22,293 bases of DNA from Didymodactylos carnosus (taxonomy: Eukaryota > Rotifera > Eurotatoria > Philodinida > Philodinidae), in NCBI GenBank assembly GCA_905250885.1, contig CAJNOQ010002876.1, positions 1 to 22,293 on the forward strand. Reading direction: 5' to 3'. The notes under the pieces are model-generated. The model made no database searches and had not been told where the DNA came from. It was given only the letters and a program-made list of their open reading frames with translations. Both the position numbers and the translations under genes were made by a program. Positions 19,943-22,293 of this stretch are shown piece after piece; position 1 is the stretch's first letter; every line of letters starts with the position of its first letter.

Positions 19943-20065
19943 CTAATTGTTGACTAAAACAATTACACTTCCACCTAGAAACATCAAAGATAACCATCGA
20001 GAAATCTTTTCTGACAATTTACGCAACTCTTTACTCAAAAGTTGAATATATCCAACAACGGTTGA
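19943..20065 (-). pseudogene. Possible N-terminal transmembrane segment of the receptor
   Basis: The minus-strand frame ending at TAG 19943-19945 encodes a basic/helical stretch (Leu-Leu-Ser-Lys-Glu-Leu-Arg-Lys) and a hydrophobic run (Trp-Leu-Ser-Leu-Met-Phe-Leu-Gly-Gly-Ser-Val-Ile-Val-Leu-Val). It ends about 45 bases before the first LDLa linker, in a different frame. A single-pass anchor before the LDLa repeats would fit, but a frameshift or intron is needed to join them. Confidence 0.35.
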
Positions 20066-20372
20066 TAGTGGATTTTTGCTTTTCCCAGTAGATTTTTGGG
20101 ATTTTTTGATATGGTGACAGCGACTTTTGAGTGATTTTGGACAAGTGAGGCGATCTTTGATCGGGGAATCAGAAAATATCAAAAGAACTCAAAAATCCCC
20201 TTCACTTGAATTTTCAGGGATTTTTCATCGTCGAGTGGGGATTTTTGAGTTCATTTGATATTTTCTGATTCCCCGATCAAAAATTCACTCACTTGTTCCA
20301 AAATCACTCAAAAATCCCCTCGCGATACCAAAAAATATCCAAAAATCTACTGGAAAAAGCAAAAATCTACTA
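20066..20372. mobile_element. Foldback element rich in ATTTTTG phrases
   Basis: Arms 20066-20200 and about 20235-20372 are reverse complements: CGGGGAATCAGAAAATATCA on the left matches TGATATTTTCTGATTCCCCG on the right, and the outer ends carry GGATTTTTGCTTTT... and ...AAGCAAAAATCTAC. The loop includes TTCACTTGAATTTTCAGGGA. Phrases GGGATTTTTGAGT and AAAAATCCCC are repeated throughout. Confidence 0.7.
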
Positions 20373-20508
20373 GAAACTACTCCCCCCCCTCTCAAATTTT
20401 CATCGATTTTCTTTTCTTTCGCAGGGATTTTTGGGTGATTTATTAGCAGATTTTTCTCAGTTTTTGGGGTATTTTTGCTTCTCCCCGACTCCTGACTCGG
20501 ACTTTTTT

Positions 20509-20636
20509 CAAAAATCCCCTTCACTCGAATTTTCAGGGATTTTGAGGGACTTTTGAGTTCTTTTGATATTTTCTGATTCTCCGATCAAAAATTCCCCTCG
20601 CCATACCAGAAAACCCGAAAAATATACTGGGAAGCG
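20509..20636. repeat. Partial copy of the 20066-20372 foldback
   Basis: CAAAAATCCCCTTCACTCGA at 20509 through TCTGATTCTCCGATCAAAAA repeats the loop and right arm of the element at 20066-20372 with scattered differences. About 135 bases of related CAGGGATTTTTGGG-type sequence lie between the two. Confidence 0.65.
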
Positions 20637-20812
20637 TGCCATTACCTTCAAGTGAAGATGTATGAGAAAAGTTTGGCAGTGCTGTGTCTGTTGGTGTTAA
20701 AGGAAAACTCACTTGAACCTGAAAGTAATTAAATAATGCGAATGCTCGTGATTGATGACTTACCAGTTGAAATGAATATTCAAAGGGTCACTCTTCAATA
20801 TAATCAATAAAT
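20637..20812 (-). pseudogene. Candidate 5' exons of the receptor, split by a 45-base intron
   Basis: On the minus strand an exon 20764-20812 (after acceptor TATTTCAG) is followed by an intron 20719-20763 (GTAAGT...TTTCAG) and an exon from 20718 down to about 20637. The frame reads Pro-Phe-Glu-Tyr-Ser-Phe-Gln-Leu, then across the splice Val-Gln-Val-Ser-Phe-Pro-Leu-Thr-Pro, then a Ser/Thr-rich stretch. A TGA at 20788-20790 interrupts the first exon after Glu-Glu. The second exon runs into the foldback repeat, which separates it from the transmembrane-like segment at 19943-20065. Linking these exons to the receptor is inference from strand and proximity. Confidence 0.4.
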
Positions 20813-21615
20813 CTGAAATAGAGTAAAGATGCTTAGAATTTTATGCAAAAAGTAGTTTATATACGTAGTCGCACGAAAAATAACAGAGATCTAATACAGA
20901 CTACATCAAGTCCTGTCTTTAAAATTATGAAAAGCGACTGTCGAGGGTGAGGGTATTCAATAATCAAGGGGATAAAAAGCGGACTTCCGATATTTAGGAT
21001 ATAATTGAGTACAAAGGATGGAGTTTGATACAAGGAACAGAATATCAGACTTATATGGTAGATACGATACAATGAGCCTTAGATTGAATTCAATTCTGAT
21101 AACGGACTCTCATCGATTACAAACCAAATGAATAGAGGATGTTTACTTCCGGTCGATAAACTTCCGAAAATAAAAGCAACTTGAAGACAGGTACCTGGGG
21201 AATGAATTAGGTGAGCAGATTAATCCGTTTCCCGGCGGCATCAAGCAAATCGGGTAGAGTCGACAACTAGATACTACCATCGAATCCCTACTTTCAGGCT
21301 CCTTTAATTTTCCAACATTTTTCGGCTAGAGATGATGCTATTTTTGCGAGTACTCTCCATAAATTCACAGAACTGGTCAATGCAGTCATCGATCTGAGAA
21401 AGAGTTTGAAATGTGTTCTATTATATTATGCTTTGTTAATTGAAAGGTTCATGTAAAGTAATACATGTAAGTAATTCGGATCAGCTCGATAGGACGTTTG
21501 CCATTTTTCTTAATACTTTTTCCAACTACATACTTTTTCGAAAATTCTTCCGTCAGTCGATAGAGCACACTTTGAACTATTATCGTTTTCAAAAAGCAAT
21601 GTCCCTCACTAAATT
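20813..21615. other. Intergenic, no gene recognised
   Basis: Contains GAGGGTGAGGGT at 20943-20954. A minus-strand open frame at 20857-21072 shows no motif. Confidence 0.35.
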
Positions 21616-21957
21616 TTGAATAACTCCGCCATAGAAAGAGATATCAATCTCCGGTTTTCGCAGATCGAAAAAAGTGTTGGCTACACTTTTTTACATATAG
21701 GCATGCAAAACAATCTGAAAAAAAGTTCAAAGTCGGTTTTCCAAGAGGATCTTTGGAAAATCAGCTCCGTTCTTAGAAAACTAACATACAATGTTAGTAA
21801 TCTTTTAGCATGCATGGATAGTTCGGACGCTACTCAACAAAATTATGCGGGTCCCGGCTCTCCAGCTATCGTCGTTCGGACAGAGCCCGCTTTTCCCGAG
21901 CACGTGTCTATCTCCGAGAAGACATTTCTAGAAATCTCGAAATGCCATAGAATATAG
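21616..21957 (+). CDS. Open frame of unknown identity
   Basis: 113 codons from a non-ATG start (TTG) to TAG at 21955-21957. It has a moderately coding-like mix (Ser-Gln-Ile-Glu-Lys-Ser-Val-Gly-Tyr, Leu-Trp-Lys-Ile-Ser-Ser-Val-Leu-Arg-Lys-Leu) and higher GC after 21820. No family is recognised, no splice partner found, no signal peptide. It could be chance or a piece of a dispersed repeat. Confidence 0.2.
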   Translation: MNNSAIERDINLRFSQIEKSVGYTFLHIGMQNNLKKSSKSVFQEDLWKISSVLRKLTYNVSNLLACMDSSDATQQNYAGPGSPAIVVRTEPAFPEHVSISEKTFLEISKCHRI

Positions 21958-22293
21958 GTAATCGACTACGTTGAGCATAGTGGCAACATTTGTTTTTGTG
22001 TAGAAATGAAAGTAACTCCACTAGAGGCATTTTTGTGAAGAACCGGTTTTTCGCCTGTTACTAGCAAAAATTAAAATCCTTATATCTTGATCCAATCTCA
22101 TGCTGACTCAACGAAATTTTCAGGAAACGCCCAGGACAGCTCATAAAGCCTAATCTAAGAAGAAAAAAGTCAATTGCAGCTGGACATTGATTTAAGGTTT
22201 TCCAGAAACCGTCTGAAAAACCTCAAAGCCTCAGTATTCTGCTGGACCACTTTTTCGGCATAGTCAACAATTTATGGCACCCTTTAAGCGTTT
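21958..22293. other. Window end, nothing recognised
   Basis: No open frame of note, repeat or RNA structure that I can support. Confidence 0.3.

Noticed and set aside
131-20790. Altered genetic code (TGA or TAG read as Trp or Gln)
   Set aside because: TGA, TAG and TAA all interrupt frames, alongside frameshifts and insertions, and the intact gene at 8326-8856 ends normally; decay is the simpler reading.

Overview
The window looks like nuclear DNA of an invertebrate eukaryote, most probably a bdelloid rotifer. It is AT-rich. Genes have GT-AG introns, several of them only about 45-120 bases. There is a chimeric receptor that puts LDL-receptor class A, EGF-like and 7-transmembrane segments in one chain, a beta-propeller protein of the NACHT/WD type, a Mab-21-like fragment, and a Penelope-like reverse transcriptase resembling the Athena group of rotifers. 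Nothing prokaryotic is seen: no operons, no Shine-Dalgarno-led genes, no CRISPR. The taxon is inferred from gene style, not proven.

Layout. 1-3739 (+): 3' part of a WD-like propeller gene with two in-frame stops in its first visible exon; its large intron (903-2260) holds nested inverted-repeat elements. 4255-4875: foldback element. 5110-6160 (+): degenerate Penelope-like reverse transcriptase. 7801-7983 (+): scrap of a LINE reverse transcriptase. 8326-8856 (+): the only gene that looks fully intact, a three-exon small secreted protein made of two copies of one module. 10524-10794: hairpin element built from 10-base tandem repeats and flanked by a 9-base target duplication. 11535-12754 (+): coding-like stretches including a Mab-21-like C-terminal region. 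12916-13254: foldback. 13388-13459 (-): tRNA-like sequence. 13667-14236 (-): LINE reverse transcriptase fragment. 14243-15484: cluster of foldback elements, some nested. 15928-20812 (-): remains of the LDLa/EGF/7TM receptor, with stops, a frameshift, a short insertion, an apparent loss of TM4-TM6 and a foldback element splitting its 5' end. 20813-22293: no recognisable gene.

The genes do not form a pathway. The common theme is decay and colonisation by non-autonomous inverted-repeat elements: at least eight foldback structures of different sequence families lie in 22 kb, often in introns, in broken genes or inside each other. No transposase that could move them is seen here, so they would depend on enzymes encoded elsewhere. 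The best-supported unusual items are the 10-base-repeat hairpin with its 9-base duplication, the two-module secreted gene with introns at matching positions, and the receptor remnant with a 22-base duplication at the apparent TM3-TM7 junction. I did not find a clearly new multi-gene system.
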